Source: Merluccius polli
Lineage: Eukaryota > Chordata > Actinopteri > Gadiformes > Merlucciidae
Assembly (NCBI GenBank): GCA_030340625.1
Contig: JAOPHQ010005418.1
Span: 186,001-250,000, forward strand
Reading direction: 5' to 3'
DNA: 64,000 bases
Positions within the stretch are counted from its first letter, which is position 1; each line of letters starts with the position of its first letter. The notes beneath the pieces were generated by a model. It was not told the origin of the DNA, made no database searches, and saw only the letters and a program-made list of their open reading frames with translations. The position numbers were made by a program, and so were the translations under genes. Of this stretch, positions 1 through 10,120 are shown piece by piece.

Positions 1-890
1 CACAGTTAAAGTCTATATTTTTTCATACTATGACACATTTACGTTTGTGTTTATGAAAGTCCGCCTTTATTACGCAACTGCAGCGCATTTGGAAATGTCA
101 ACAAACAGATGAGCGCAACATTCTTATGTCCTATTTATAAAATGTATTTTAATCACACAATCGAACCTTTGCAACATGTCAAACAGGCCCATTGGCTACC
201 ATGCATAATAAGCTGTTTTAAATTGCACATTTCAAATTGCGCAGATGTCACCGAGCCCGACCCGAAGCCGAGCATAATTTCTAAATATCTGTCCGAACCC
301 GACCCGGCCCATCGGGTACCGTCGGGTCCCCTTCGGGTCCCGTCAGGTCCCGTCGGGCTTGGGTCGGGTATCCAATAAGGAGCTGTTCAGCGGCCGTGAC
401 GTATGAAACGCAACTTTTATCCATGTTCCGATCGGTGATTCTGTGAGCGATCGCGAGGTCTATTCAAGTATGCCGCTTATCCCAGCTATCTTCATCCGAC
501 TGGATTTAGCCGCGCCTATTTATCCTGGCTTGGCAAACGTGCAACCGATTAAGCCAGGATGCGCCGAGCAGAATAGTTCAAGCCGCGCGTACTCAATTAT
601 CCTGGATTTCTTCATCCTAGTTTTGTGCAATACCCCCCTGATGTCTGCATGATTCGATGAACTGTTATTTCTTTAGGATTGACATCAAGGTGTTATTGTA
701 GTAAATGTAACTGTGTGGCCTGCTTTTTTAAACGTACTTGGGGCAGTAAAGTACATGTATGCCAAGCAAAAAGAATAGGCAGTTCAGTAGATCGGGAGTT
801 TTGCAAAATTATTTTGACAAAAATAAAACGGATGAAATAAAACCATAATTCAACTTTGACTATGTAAGGACTTTTAAGGCCTACTATTTA
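1..890. other. Non-coding stretch, possible hAT-derived end
   Basis: I see no gene here. Positions 243-375 are unusually rich in GGGTC/GACCC words, a composition typical of the termini of some fish hAT elements. I could not find a matching inverted end or a target duplication. Positions 380-660 are GC-richer than the surroundings but carry no recognisable domain. Confidence 0.4.
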
Positions 891-898
891 TAAAATAT

Positions 899-2356
899 TA
901 GGGATGTCCTGATACAACTTTTTCACTTCCGATACGATACCAATAATGTAGCCTTGAGTATTGGCCGATACCGATATCAATACAATACGATATCAGCACG
1001 AATCATACATACTTTTATTCCTTATTTTGTTGTGTGGAATGTTAGATAAGGCTTAATCAAGTGATGTTACTGATGTTACTGTTACTGATGTTGTAGTGAT
1101 GTAACAGAAAACAATAGTCAGCAACAGTAGGTATGGGAAAAACTGACCCATTTATTATTATCCAGCACTTCTATAATAGGTGACTCTGGTTCACACTCCA
1201 ACACAGTAGGTGGCGGTAATGCACCTTAACGTTGGTGCCGGCCGCCATAAATGCCAAAGAAGAAGAGTGCCCCTATCCAGCCAATAGAACGTCTCTGATC
1301 CAGCATGCACAGCCCACGTGATCACAACAACGACAACGTGTGTGCTTGTAGCAAGGAGGAGTGATGTCGGCCGTGTGGAAGTATTTTACCGTAAACTCGG
1401 ACAAAGATGTTGCAGCTAGGATTTCCACCAGGGACGTAAGCGACTGCGCCGCAGAACGGCTGCGTCCTCTGCTCGGCGTCAATCCCCACCGGGCGCGTAA
1501 TGGCAGCATAGCGCTGCAAGGCGGCTGGATTCGCGGGATCACGCGAGAACTACAAGACCACGTGAGAATCAGGAGACCACGCGATAATTTGTGGATGTCA
1601 AAATAGAACAAACAAATAAAAGGTTACTTTGCCTTTCCGAAGTTGACTTGCAGTTGCTTTGTCTGTCAGAAGTTGATTTGCTGTTGATTTGGTAATTTTT
1701 CCTAGATTTTTGTGCTTCTACCATGAGTTGGTAGGCTATATAGTAAATGTTTTCTTTTTTGTCTGGTTTAATTGTGTTTAGTGTTGTTTATTGTTGTGCT
1801 GTAGCCTATAGACAAAGTCAGTTATAAACGACAACGATTTGTGGCCGTGTTCGATCAGGAGGGTGTTTTTATTTAGAAAATTGACCAGATGCTCTATGGC
1901 TTTTACTATTTTACTTCCTGCCTGGTCAATCTGCTCTGTTGAAATTGGCGCGGTTCAGCAATGGCTCGCGTCAAAAATAGAAGTACTACGGAAGGATAGC
2001 GCTGCGGCGCGGTGCGCCGCGGTGCGCCGCTCCTGGGACGCGGTGCGCCGCTCCTGGGACGCGGTGCGCCGCTCCTGGGACGCTGCCGAGACGTTCCGCG
2101 GCGCGCCCGGTGGCAGCAGCGGTGACCGCGGTGACCGGAAATCAGGCATTGTATCCCGTGGAGGGACAGAACCGGGAAGGTTCAATACAAGCAACCTCAT
2201 CGAACATTTGATAAAATACCTGCTTGGAAAAATGGACTGCTTATATTGGAGCGCTTATATCAGAGATTTTAGATGCAGTCCGAGAAAATCCGATATTCGC
2301 TTTTTTGGTTGATATTGGACTGATATCCGATATCAATATCGGATCGGGACATCCCT
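899..2356. mobile_element. Non-autonomous hAT element with 8-bp TSD
   Basis: The element begins TTAGGGATGTCC and ends GGGACATCCCT, so the termini are inverted repeats. It is flanked by a perfect 8-bp duplication ATAAAATA (891-898 and 2357-2364), the hAT signature. Inside, + strand reading frames keep pieces of a BED-type zinc-finger N-terminus: MSAVWKYFTV near 1363-1395 and FNTSNLIEHL near 2180-2210. The DNA between these pieces is unrelated, so the finger is split and no transposase catalytic domain remains. It must have been mobilised by a partner element. Confidence 0.85.
2020..2082. repeat. 21-bp CpG-rich tandem repeat (3 copies)
   Basis: Three head-to-tail copies of a 21-bp CpG-rich unit starting CGGTGCGCCGC lie inside the hAT element. 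They give the overlapping reading frames on both strands a repetitive, non-protein-like translation, so I do not annotate those frames. Confidence 0.85.
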
Positions 2357-2364
2357 ATAAAATA

Positions 2365-2450
2365 TAATAGGTTTGCAAATGACAGACTATTTCTTTCATG
2401 GATAATACAAACCTGTCAGTGTCCTCTTCAGTTCATCTCTGAACTTCTTT
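2365..2450. other. Short spacer without features
   Basis: Unique-looking AT-rich DNA between the hAT element and the tandem hairpin array. Confidence 0.4.
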
Positions 2451-2900
2451 ATTAGGGACCGAGCCAGTGAAACTGGAAGGTCCCTATTGAAATTGCTTCG
2501 TTTATTAGGGACCGAGCCAGTGAAACTGGAAGGTCCCTATTGAAATTGCTTCGTTTATTATTAGGGACCGAGCCAGTGAAACTGGAAGGTCCCTATTGAA
2601 ATTGCTTCGTTTATTAGGGACCGAGCCAGTGAAACTGGAAGGTCCCTATTGAAATTGCTTCGTTTATTAGGGACCGAGCCAGTGAAACTGGAAGGTCCCT
2701 ATTGAAATTGCTCTGTTTATTAGGGACCGAGCCAGTGAAACTGGAAGGTCCCTATTGAAATTGCTTCGTTTATTATTATTAGGGACCGAGCCAGTGAAAC
2801 TGGAAGGTCCCTATTGAAATTGCTTCGTTTATTAGGGACCGAGCCAGTGAAACTGGAAGGTCCCTATTGAAATTGCTTCGTTTATTATTATTATTATTAT
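2451..2900. repeat. Tandem array of eight 53-bp hairpin units
   Basis: Eight copies start near 2454, 2507, 2563, 2616, 2669, 2722, 2781 and 2834. Each holds the same 32-nt double stem: outer arms AGGGACC/GGTCCCT and inner arms CCAGT/ACTGG around GAA. A spacer beginning ATTGAAATTGCTTCG and a TTA run follow. Spacing is 53 bp, plus 3 or 6 where the TTA run is longer. The array ends in (TTA)n at 2880-2902. It resembles the ends of the dispersed repeats at 26661-26692 and 27827-27910. Confidence 0.9.
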
Positions 2901-3879
2901 TAGCGACTTTGCCGGCGATTTGCACCATCTCAACGTAAACATTTGACTGTTTTTATTTGGCAAAGTTACCAGGCCTGGTGAAAACTTATATATTCTATGC
3001 GTCACGTTCATGTCGCACACTTGGAAGACCACTAGGTGGCGCTATTTTTGACCAAATTCCGTAACGCTCATAACTCCTGCATACTTGGTCGCACATTCAT
3101 AACCCTTATATCCACACATGCAGGATACATTGCTGCACCTCCTCATATAGGCCACGCCCACTTCCGCCTACATTTTTTTTTCGCTACAGCGCGAAAACTC
3201 GCAAATACTACGTCTACAGGTTCCAACTATGCGCCTTTCTCTGATTCGCACAAAACTTCACAGGTAGCATCTCCAGACTGTCCCATGAAAAAAAGTAATT
3301 GGAAGTATTTTGATATTTCAAAAATTAAGCGCGCTATAAATATTGTTATTTGTGTAAATTTTATGTCAAAAAAGCAAGTGCACCATTTCTCCACTTTCGT
3401 ATGTTTGTTCGACACCAAACTTTAGTCAATAGTTCCATATACCTCCATTAACCATCTAACAAATTTTCAGACCATCGCCACTAGGTGGCGCTCTTTAAAA
3501 TTAAGAAGTTTATATCTCCACATCGGCAAGTGCGATTTAAACGAAACTTGGTACGATGATAGCACATGGCTCCCTGAGGCTTACGTTAAAACGAGAAAAA
3601 AATTCCGCCACTAGGTGGCGCTCTAATGTCAGCATAAATCACTGTACAAAGACCGTAATAGTTATGAATATGAAATTCACAGGACATGTGTAGACTAGTG
3701 CCCGGAGCTCAGGTACCAAAAATCATGTTTGTCGTGGTTGTAGCGCCCCCTACAGGAATTTTAAAAAGCAGCCCCGACACCCCGTTTCACGGATATTTAT
3801 GAAACTCGGTGGGCCCATGTAACAGTCCAAGACCTACAAAAAAGCCTCTTGGACCCATACCCCAAAACCCACCGGAAGT
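2901..3879. repeat. Dispersed non-coding fish repeat
   Basis: This stretch continues from the hairpin array and contains repeated CACTAGGTGGCGCT boxes near 3031, 3478 and 3603, with an inverted GTAGCGCCCCCTA near 3740. Such boxes recur in the other dispersed repeats of this window (26000-27780, 54300-60830). Short frames here have no recognisable domain. Confidence 0.55.
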
Positions 3880-4940
3880 CAGATATTTTAATTTCAATTT
3901 TTGTCATTTTTCAATTTTCGCCTCCTATTTGAACAAACTCCTCCCAGGGGATTTGTCGCCTGGGCTTCAAATTTTGTTTATACGTTCAGGAAGTGGAACT
4001 TGAGAAAAGTTGTGCTATTTGCGACTCTACGTCATCGGGGGTGGCCGTGGCGTGCCGTCAAAGTCGGCCGTATTCAATAATGTCGTCTTTTTTGCTGTTG
4101 TATTTGAACGAACTCCTCCCAGGGGAGTTGTCGCTTGGGCTTCAAAATTCTTCAATACACTCACAAGATGTTACTTGAGAAAAGTTGTGCTAATTGCGAC
4201 TCTACATCGAAGGGCGTGTCCGTGGCGTGCCGTCAAAGTTGCCCATTTTTAATTCAGTGGTATTTTTTTCCCATGTTTGGGAACTAACTCCTCTTAGGGA
4301 TTTTATTTGTTCTGCTTTAAAATTTGTCAGTACAGTCAGCAGATGGTGCTGAACAAACATTGTGCTACTTGCGACTGTACGTTGAAGGGCGTGGCCGTGG
4401 CGTTCTGTCAAAATCGGTTCTGTCGTCTTTTTTTCCAATGTTTGTGAACAAACAAATTTGTTTGTTCTGCTTCAAAATCCATCAGTACAGTCAGAACATG
4501 GCGCTGAACAAACATTGTGATATTTGCGACTCTACGTCAAAGGGCGTGGCCGTGGCATGCCGTCAAAGTTGGCCATTTTTCATTCAGTGGTCTTTTTTTC
4601 CAATGTTTGTGAACGAACTCCTCCCAAGGAATTTGTTGTTCTCCTTCAAAATCAATCAGTACAGTCAGAAGATGGTGCTGAACAAACGTTGTGCTATTTG
4701 CGACTGTACGTCAAAGGGCGTGGCCGTGGCGTGCCGTCAAAGTCGGCCATTTTCAATTGTTATCTTTTTTGCCGTTGTATTTTAACAAACTCTTCCCAGG
4801 GGATTTGTCTGTTCTGCTTCAAAGTCGGTCAGTACAGTCAGAAGATGGTGCTGAACAAACATTGTGCTCTTTGCGACTCTACATCAAAGGGCGTGTCCGT
4901 GGCGTGTCGTCAAAGTTGGCCATTTCGAATCGAATGTTAA
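3880..4940. repeat. ~176-bp tandem array, six degenerate units
   Basis: The word GGCGTGGCCGTGGCGTGCCG and close variants recur near 4033, 4208, 4384, 4537, 4712 and 4888, giving a ~175-bp period with one unit shortened to 153 bp. Each unit also contains a GAACTCCTCCCAGGG-like segment and an AACAAACATTGTGCTATTTG-like segment. Overlapping frames in all three phases translate the same words, as expected for a satellite and not a gene. Confidence 0.85.
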
Positions 4941-5164
4941 ACTGATGCGATTTGTGCCATTCCCTGACCCTAATGTTAGCTACTACGCGTCTCCCTGTGA
5001 ACGCCCCGGTCTACCGCACACTGCATGGACCGCGTCGGACGCCAACCTGTCGCGACATTATCCACGACACGCCCCGACGGACTTGGCGAGGTCCCGCACA
5101 CAGCTCCTTGGAGCTTTAATTGATGTTGCATTTCCTCCATTTGTAACGTCCAGATCCACCCAGC
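4941..5164. other. Non-coding stretch
   Basis: No domain, splice signal or repeat end was recognised between the tandem array and the hAT fragment. Confidence 0.35.
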
Positions 5165-5449
5165 TTAGGCCAAACTGTGGATCCAGCATGGTAGTTGTCT
5201 ACCTGTAAAACGCCTACACTCCAGCAGGTAGGATTCAATTGCATAGAAATCCTTTGATTCGGAGCACACATGGGCAGTCACTCCAAGAAAAGAGCGAAGC
5301 CTGCGATCAGACCAGAGATCTGTTGTTAATGACACAGACGACCGGGTCTCCAGCTTCTTCAAAACAGTTTCCTTGACCTTCCTTACCAACTCTGGTATCC
5401 GTTTCTCAGAAATTGTTCTTCTAGAGATTGGCGTGTACTTACTGTCCAT
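5165..5449 (-). pseudogene. hAT transposase fragment
   Basis: The minus-strand frame contains SVSLTTDLWSDRRLRSFLGV, which resembles the start of the RNase H-like catalytic core of hAT transposases (a T-x-D-x-W-S motif followed by a FLGVTAH strand). Only about 95 codons are open. The BED finger, the rest of the DDE core and the C-terminal dimerisation domain are missing, and no terminal repeats were identified. I read it as a dead fragment. The family call rests on a single motif. Confidence 0.6.
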
Positions 5450-6217
5450 TATCCCAAGAAAGTGTGAGGCAGGCAGGCCTTGGGGTTAGGGTTAGGGTGC
5501 AATAGATGGCTGTGTGACATCTGTGTGTTGTCCTGCCTTGTACTCCAGGAACCTAAAATTCAGGGCGAAAGAATCTAAGATATCTGGTGATATGAACAAT
5601 TACATCAAATAGCAATCTTAAAAATAATGGTGTAAGATGTACAAAGAGTAAAAGTATCAAAACTTCATAACTGTGTGTAAAGTCTGTTTACTGTATTAGA
5701 ACAAAATGTGTGGATCATATAGAGCAAGGGCATTAAGGCAACCAAATAGCTTTCAAATTGTTAAACGATATGGTGGACATGGTACAATATGGCCAAACCA
5801 GTCAATTGTCTTACCATAACACTGAAATAACAATCATCTTTAATATGAATAAACTTCCATGGAAGAGGGATAAAAGGGACAGATGTGTATTTTTCTAAAC
5901 ACTCATCTAACACACAGTGTGAGAAAATTTGAGTGATTGAGCGAGCCAGAGAGTAGCTTACAACACTTAAACACATACGCTCTAGTGTTTGACTACATAA
6001 AGTTATATATTTGTTTGTGTTCAACCCCAAAAATAGCACACTTAAAGTATGTGATGTATGCTTATAGTCAGGCAAAGCATATTTAATGTGTAACTTCTTC
6101 ATAGAAATGGAGCATTAATGTTACTTTGTCTCCACTATGGAGCCTGCTGACTCTAGCTCTCTCACCCAGGAGAGGGAGCGCAGCGTGTATCGTTTACGTC
6201 AGAGTTGACGTTGATGG
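5450..6217. other. Non-coding stretch, one orphan ORF
   Basis: A GGGTTAGGGTTAGGGT run occurs at 5483-5498. A 113-codon minus-strand frame (5761-6102) has no recognisable domain. I see no splice signals or repeat ends that would make either a functional feature. Confidence 0.4.
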
Positions 6218-6299
6218 TGTTACGCCCGGCTCGGGGCACAACACAAATAGAGGCAGGACAACTGTTTCAATAATACAATAAATAATATTTATTGAAAGT
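6218..6299 (-). repeat. Solo LTR, 3' portion (split by Gmr1-like insertion)
   Basis: The sequence starts TGTTACGCCC. With the block at 11199-11500, which ends GGGCGTCACA, it forms one LTR of about 384 bp with inverted TG...CA ends, interrupted at AAAGT by the 6300-11193 element. The other half is related to the LTR at 44709-44917. In minus orientation this half carries the polyadenylation side (AATAAATA near 6275). I found no convincing target duplication outside the LTR. Confidence 0.75.
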
Positions 6300-6630
6300 T
6301 GTAAAGGTCCAATGAGTGGGCGGAGACAGGTTTGAGCGGTTTTCAGTCCAGACGGTTTATTGTTCACACCTGAACAACAAACAAATCAAAAGTCCACGTA
6401 AATGGATTGTCCGTCTCCCCAAAAGGAGTCGCCAGGCTCTCTGCCTTTTGCTGTCGCGAGTGCTCCGCACTCCCCGTATCCCGTCCGCTACTGAAAGGCA
6501 GAGCAGACACATAAATACACACTTCCTGATTGGGCCTGAGTGCCTACAGGTGTGCACCCAGACCCAATCGCCCCAGCAGACCCGGTGCTCCATACTCCCC
6601 CCTGCAGGCCAGGCGCCGCCCCCCTCCACA
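6300..6630 (-). repeat. 3' LTR of Gmr1-like element
   Basis: 331 bp, TG...CA ends, apparently identical to 10863-11193. The minus-strand AATAAA near 6357-6362 is a likely polyadenylation signal. A + strand frame crossing both LTRs is a shadow. Confidence 0.92.
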
Positions 6631-6645
6631 TACCCCCACCGCCCG
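6631..6645 (-). other. Polypurine tract next to 3' LTR
   Basis: On the minus strand the bases just before the 3' LTR read GGCGGTGGGGGTA. This short purine-rich run is in the right place to prime plus-strand DNA synthesis. Confidence 0.6.
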
Positions 6646-6675
6646 ACACAGGCCGGGGACCCATCCGGCCGCAGC

Positions 6676-7062
6676 CTACTCCCCCCCCCCGGAACGGGAG
6701 AGGAAATCAGCTACGACCATCTGCGCCCCCGGTCTGTGGGTCACCCGGAAATGAAATGGCTGCAACGCGAGGTACCACCGGGTGATCCTCGCGTTGGCAT
6801 CCTTCATCCGGTGGAGCCACTGGAGGGGGGCGTGGTCGGAGTAGAGGGTGAACTGGCGTCCCAGCAGGTAGTAGCGGAGGGCGCCGACCGCCCATCGAAT
6901 GGCGAGACACTCCTTCTCGACGGTGCTGTACCGACCCTCCCGGTCCGATAGTTTGCGGCTCAGGTACAGCACCGGTCGGTCGGCCCCCCCCACCTGCTGG
7001 GTCAGGACCGCGCCCAACCCCCTATCCGACGCGTCTGCCTGCAAAGAAAGGGAGAGCAAAAT
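6676..7062 (-). CDS. Pol, RNase H domain (third frame)
   Basis: Ribonuclease H domain of the Gmr1-like element, which removes RNA from the RNA:DNA hybrid during reverse transcription. The frame shows the three acidic motifs expected of Ty3/gypsy RNase H: QADASDRGLGAVL, YSTVEKECLAI and LYSDHAPLQWL, followed by a VADFLSR-type end and a stop beside a C-rich run. It continues the RT frame after a +1 shift near 7041-7053 (CTTTCTTTGCAG on the minus strand). No separate start is implied, because it should be part of the pol polyprotein. Confidence 0.88.
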   Translation of the reverse strand: MLLSLSLQADASDRGLGAVLTQQVGGADRPVLYLSRKLSDREGRYSTVEKECLAIRWAVGALRYYLLGRQFTLYSDHAPLQWLHRMKDANARITRWYLALQPFHFRVTHRPGAQMVVADFLSRSGGGE

Positions 7063-10000
7063 TAGGAGCACACAGGACGGCTTCCCCGCAGAGGGCTGTT
7101 TTAATAGCATCAAACGACACCTGACATGGCTCCGACCACTGGACCGTATCTGGGGCCCTCTTCCAGGTGAGGTCGGTCAAGGGGCTGGCCAGGTCGGAGA
7201 AGTTTGGGACAAACTGTCGATAGTACCCCGCCAGCCCCAGGAACCGCCTCACCTCCTTCTTGGTCCTGGGGCGAGGGGCGGCAGCGACCGCCTCGGTCTT
7301 ACCGACCTGCGGCCGGACCTTCCCCCCCCCCAGGTGGAACCCCAGATACTGGATCTCCCTCCGCCCGATCACGCACTTCTTCGGGTTGGCCGTGAGCCCC
7401 GCCCGCCTCAGCGACTGAAGGACGGCCGCCACCCGCTGCATATGCTGCCCCCAGTCGTCTCCATAGACGACTATGTCATCGAGGTAGGCAGCAGCATATG
7501 CAGCGTGAGGCCGCAATACCCGGTCCATCAGCCGCTGGAACGTGGCTGGGGCCCCGAACAACCCGAACGGAAGTACCCTAAATTGGTACAGCCCGAGCGG
7601 AGTGGAGAACGCCGTTTTCTCTCGGGCTGCTGGAGACAACGGAATCTGCCAGTAGCCCTTCGTGCAGTCCAGAGTCGTGTAATAGGTGGCCATGCCAAGC
7701 CGGTCCACAAGCTCGTCGATCCGAGGCATCGGGTAGGCGTCGAACTTGGACACCGCATTCACCCTGCGGTAATCCACACAGAACCGGACAGCCCCATCCG
7801 GCTTCCCCACAAGCACGACGGGGCTGCACCAGTCGCTGTGGGACTCCTCGACGACGCCCAACTCTATCATTGCTGCCAATTCACGCCGTATCACGTCTTG
7901 CTTGTGCACGGGTAGCCTGTAGGGGCGTGTCCGCACCGTTAACCCCGGTTGCGTCTCGATGTCGTGAGTTATTAACGGGGTGCGACCGGGCAGGGGCGAA
8001 AAGACGTCGGCGAACTGGAGCTGTAGCGAGACCACGTCCGCCGCCTGACTCTCCGACAGATCCTCTCCTCGACCGACCGGAGGGATGGGCCCCGGGGCAG
8101 GGACTTCCGGTCCAAGCTCCTCTCCCTCCGGTAGCGTTGTGGCGAACGCGACCGGGACCACATCATTCCACCTTTTCAGGAGGTTGATGTGGTAGATCTG
8201 TCGGGCATCGCCCCTGTCCGACCGCACTACCTCGTAATCCACGTCCCCGACTCGCCGTGTGACCACAAAGGGACCTTGCCACTTCGCGAGTAATTTGGTG
8301 GTAGAGGTGGGCAACAGAACAAGGACCTTGTCCCCTGGTGTGAGATCGCGTAATCTAGTCCCTCTGTCGTACAGGCGTTTCTGATTCTCCTGGGCTTGGC
8401 GCAAATGCTCACGTGATATTACCCCGAGTGAGTGGAGCTTTGCACGCAAGTCCATGACGTACTGGATTTCGTTTTTACTGTCGCTGGACCCCTCCTCCCA
8501 GTTTTCTTTAATAAGGTCCAGGACGCCCCTGGGCCTGCGCCCATAGAGCAACTCAAACGGGGAAAACCCTGTGGAAGCCTGGGGCACTTCCCGCACCGCA
8601 AACAACAGAGGGTCTAGCCATTGATGCCAATTTCGAGCATCCTCCAGTACAAACTTCCGGATCATGGACTTTAACGTCCGGTTAAACCTCTCACACAAGC
8701 CGTCTGTGGCTGGGTGATAGACGCTCGTGCGGATGGCCTTGACCTTCAACAACCCGTAAAGTTCCTTAATCGTGCGTGACATGAAATTGGTGCCCTGGTC
8801 AGTGAGAATCTCCTTTGGGATTCCCACCCGCGATATGACGTGAAACAACGCCTGCGCAACACTCCTCGCGGAGATATTGCGCAACGGAATTGCTTCTGGG
8901 TATCGGGTTGCGTAGTCGATCAGGACTAACACAAATCGATACCCTTGTGCGGAACGTTCTAATGGCCCGATAATGTCCATGCCCACGCGATCGAATGGGA
9001 CCTCCACCAGGGGAAGGGGCCGCAAGGGCGCCCTGGGGATGGCCGGGGGATTCACCAACTGGCACTCGGGGCAGGAGGCGCACCAGCCGCGCACTTCCGC
9101 CCGAATCCCCGGCCAATAGAACCGAGCCATTATCCGGTTCAGTGTTTTATCGTACCCCAAATGGCCCGCCATTGGGTTGTAATGCGCCGCCTGAAAAACC
9201 ATTTCCCGGCGGCTCCTGGGTACCAGCAACTGGGTAACAACCTCCTCACTCTGGGTGTCACGACTCACCCGATAAAGTCTGTCCCTAATCACCACAAAGT
9301 GTGGGTAAGTCAGCACTGCGTCTGGCTGTACCCGAAGACCATCAATAGAAATCACTTGGTCGAGGGCTGAGCGTAGAGTAGCGTCACGAGACTGCTCAAG
9401 GGGGAAATCGTCCACCGGTGGGAATGTCGCCGCTCGGCCCTCGGGTTGAGAACCTCCCGCCTCTTCCCCCGATCCCTGACCAGCGTCGGACACCCTCGCA
9501 TCGGCGCAGAACACAGCGCATGACTTACATGTCCCTATCTGTCGTGTCCGTACCCCCGCACTCTCGCTAACCGCCCCCGGAAACCCAGCCCAATCTAACC
9601 CTAGAATCAGGGGGTACGTGAGGCCCGGACTAACCGCCGCCTTGACTCTATGCGTTTTCCCCCCATAATGAATTTCGATAGGGACCAAGGGATACGTGTG
9701 AACATCCCCGTGTATACACCGCACCGAAACGCTCGACGCCTCAACCAACGCCTCGGACCGCACCAGGCGCTGCTGGATCATAGTCTGCATACAGCCGGAA
9801 TCCAACAGCGCCTGGTACGTACCCCGTTGTATCCTCACCGGGATACGGTACGCCTCGCCGGGACCGTAGGGAGGGGTCGGGGGACCGGCGACGCGGACAA
9901 CCTGGCCGACATCCATCATTGGGCAGTCCCTCCGGATGTGTCCCGGCCGTCCGCACCGCCAACACCCCTCCCTTGCCGTCTGATCGCCCGCCTGCGGGAA

Positions 10001-10120
10001 GGGGGGGTAAGGCGATTCATGCGTCTGCTCTGGACTGGGCCCCCCCCCTCCACCTCGCTCTAGGTAGCGGGGTGGGTTTGTAGCCCCGCAGGGCCGCCGC
10101 GCCGGTCCGCGGGCTCGGGG
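7022..10120 (-). CDS. Pol: protease, integrase, reverse transcriptase
   Basis: One long open frame of the Gmr1-like element. Residues are numbered from the ATG at 10372, but the first ~85 codons overlap gag out of frame. A CCHC knuckle (CWRCGRPGHIRRDC) lies near residues 137-150 and the protease site DSGC at 191-194. The integrase zinc site has H397, H404 and cysteines at 431-437, and the D,D-35-E catalytic triad is D466, D525 and E561, with a GPF-type C-terminal segment after it (LLAKWQGPFVV). Reverse transcriptase follows: VGKPDGAVRFCVDYR, then the YLDD catalytic box near 7468-7479. Integrase precedes RT. The frame stops at 7022 just after RT, and RNase H continues in another frame. Confidence 0.92.
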   Translation of the reverse strand, partial: PRARGPARRPCGATNPPRYLERGGGGGPSPEQTHESPYPPFPQAGDQTAREGCWRCGRPGHIRRDCPMMDVGQVVRVAGPPTPPYGPGEAYRIPVRIQRGTYQALLDSGCMQTMIQQRLVRSEALVEASSVSVRCIHGDVHTYPLVPIEIHYGGKTHRVKAAVSPGLTYPLILGLDWAGFPGAVSESAGVRTRQIGTCKSCAVFCADARVSDAGQGSGEEAGGSQPEGRAATFPPVDDFPLEQSRDATLRSALDQVISIDGLRVQPDAVLTYPHFVVIRDRLYRVSRDTQSEEVVTQLLVPRSRREMVFQAAHYNPMAGHLGYDKTLNRIMARFYWPGIRAEVRGWCASCPECQLVNPPAIPRAPLRPLPLVEVPFDRVGMDIIGPLERSAQGYRFVLVLIDYATRYPEAIPLRNISARSVAQALFHVISRVGIPKEILTDQGTNFMSRTIKELYGLLKVKAIRTSVYHPATDGLCERFNRTLKSMIRKFVLEDARNWHQWLDPLLFAVREVPQASTGFSPFELLYGRRPRGVLDLIKENWEEGSSDSKNEIQYVMDLRAKLHSLGVISREHLRQAQENQKRLYDRGTRLRDLTPGDKVLVLLPTSTTKLLAKWQGPFVVTRRVGDVDYEVVRSDRGDARQIYHINLLKRWNDVVPVAFATTLPEGEELGPEVPAPGPIPPVGRGEDLSESQAADVVSLQLQFADVFSPLPGRTPLITHDIETQPGLTVRTRPYRLPVHKQDVIRRELAAMIELGVVEESHSDWCSPVVLVGKPDGAVRFCVDYRRVNAVSKFDAYPMPRIDELVDRLGMATYYTTLDCTKGYWQIPLSPAAREKTAFSTPLGLYQFRVLPFGLFGAPATFQRLMDRVLRPHAAYAAAYLDDIVVYGDDWGQHMQRVAAVLQSLRRAGLTANPKKCVIGRREIQYLGFHLGGGKVRPQVGKTEAVAAAPRPRTKKEVRRFLGLAGYYRQFVPNFSDLASPLTDLTWKRAPDTVQWSEPCQVSFDAIKTALCGEAVLCAPNFALPFFAGRRVG

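Noticed and set aside
1839..2312. 157-codon + frame and 81-codon minus frame
   Set aside because: They cross the CpG-rich 21-bp tandem repeat inside a hAT element. Translation is repetitive and has no domain apart from a BED-finger scrap.
2451..2900. Regular repeats with spacers resembling a CRISPR array
   Set aside because: The spacers are essentially identical to each other and contain TTA microsatellite. The genome is a vertebrate and there are no cas genes.
5483..5498. Telomere-like TTAGGG repeats
   Set aside because: Only two to three units, too short to call an interstitial telomeric site.
5761..6102. 113-codon minus-strand frame
   Set aside because: No recognisable domain, start context or splice support. 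Length is within chance for AT-rich DNA.
7041..7053. Splice acceptor-like CTTTCTTTGCAG at the RT/RNase H frame change
   Set aside because: No matching donor is evident, and a one-base indel explains the frame change more simply.
6316..7915. Long + strand frames (211 and 338 codons) over the Gmr1-like element
   Set aside because: They are antisense shadows of GC-rich LTR, RNase H and RT coding sequence.
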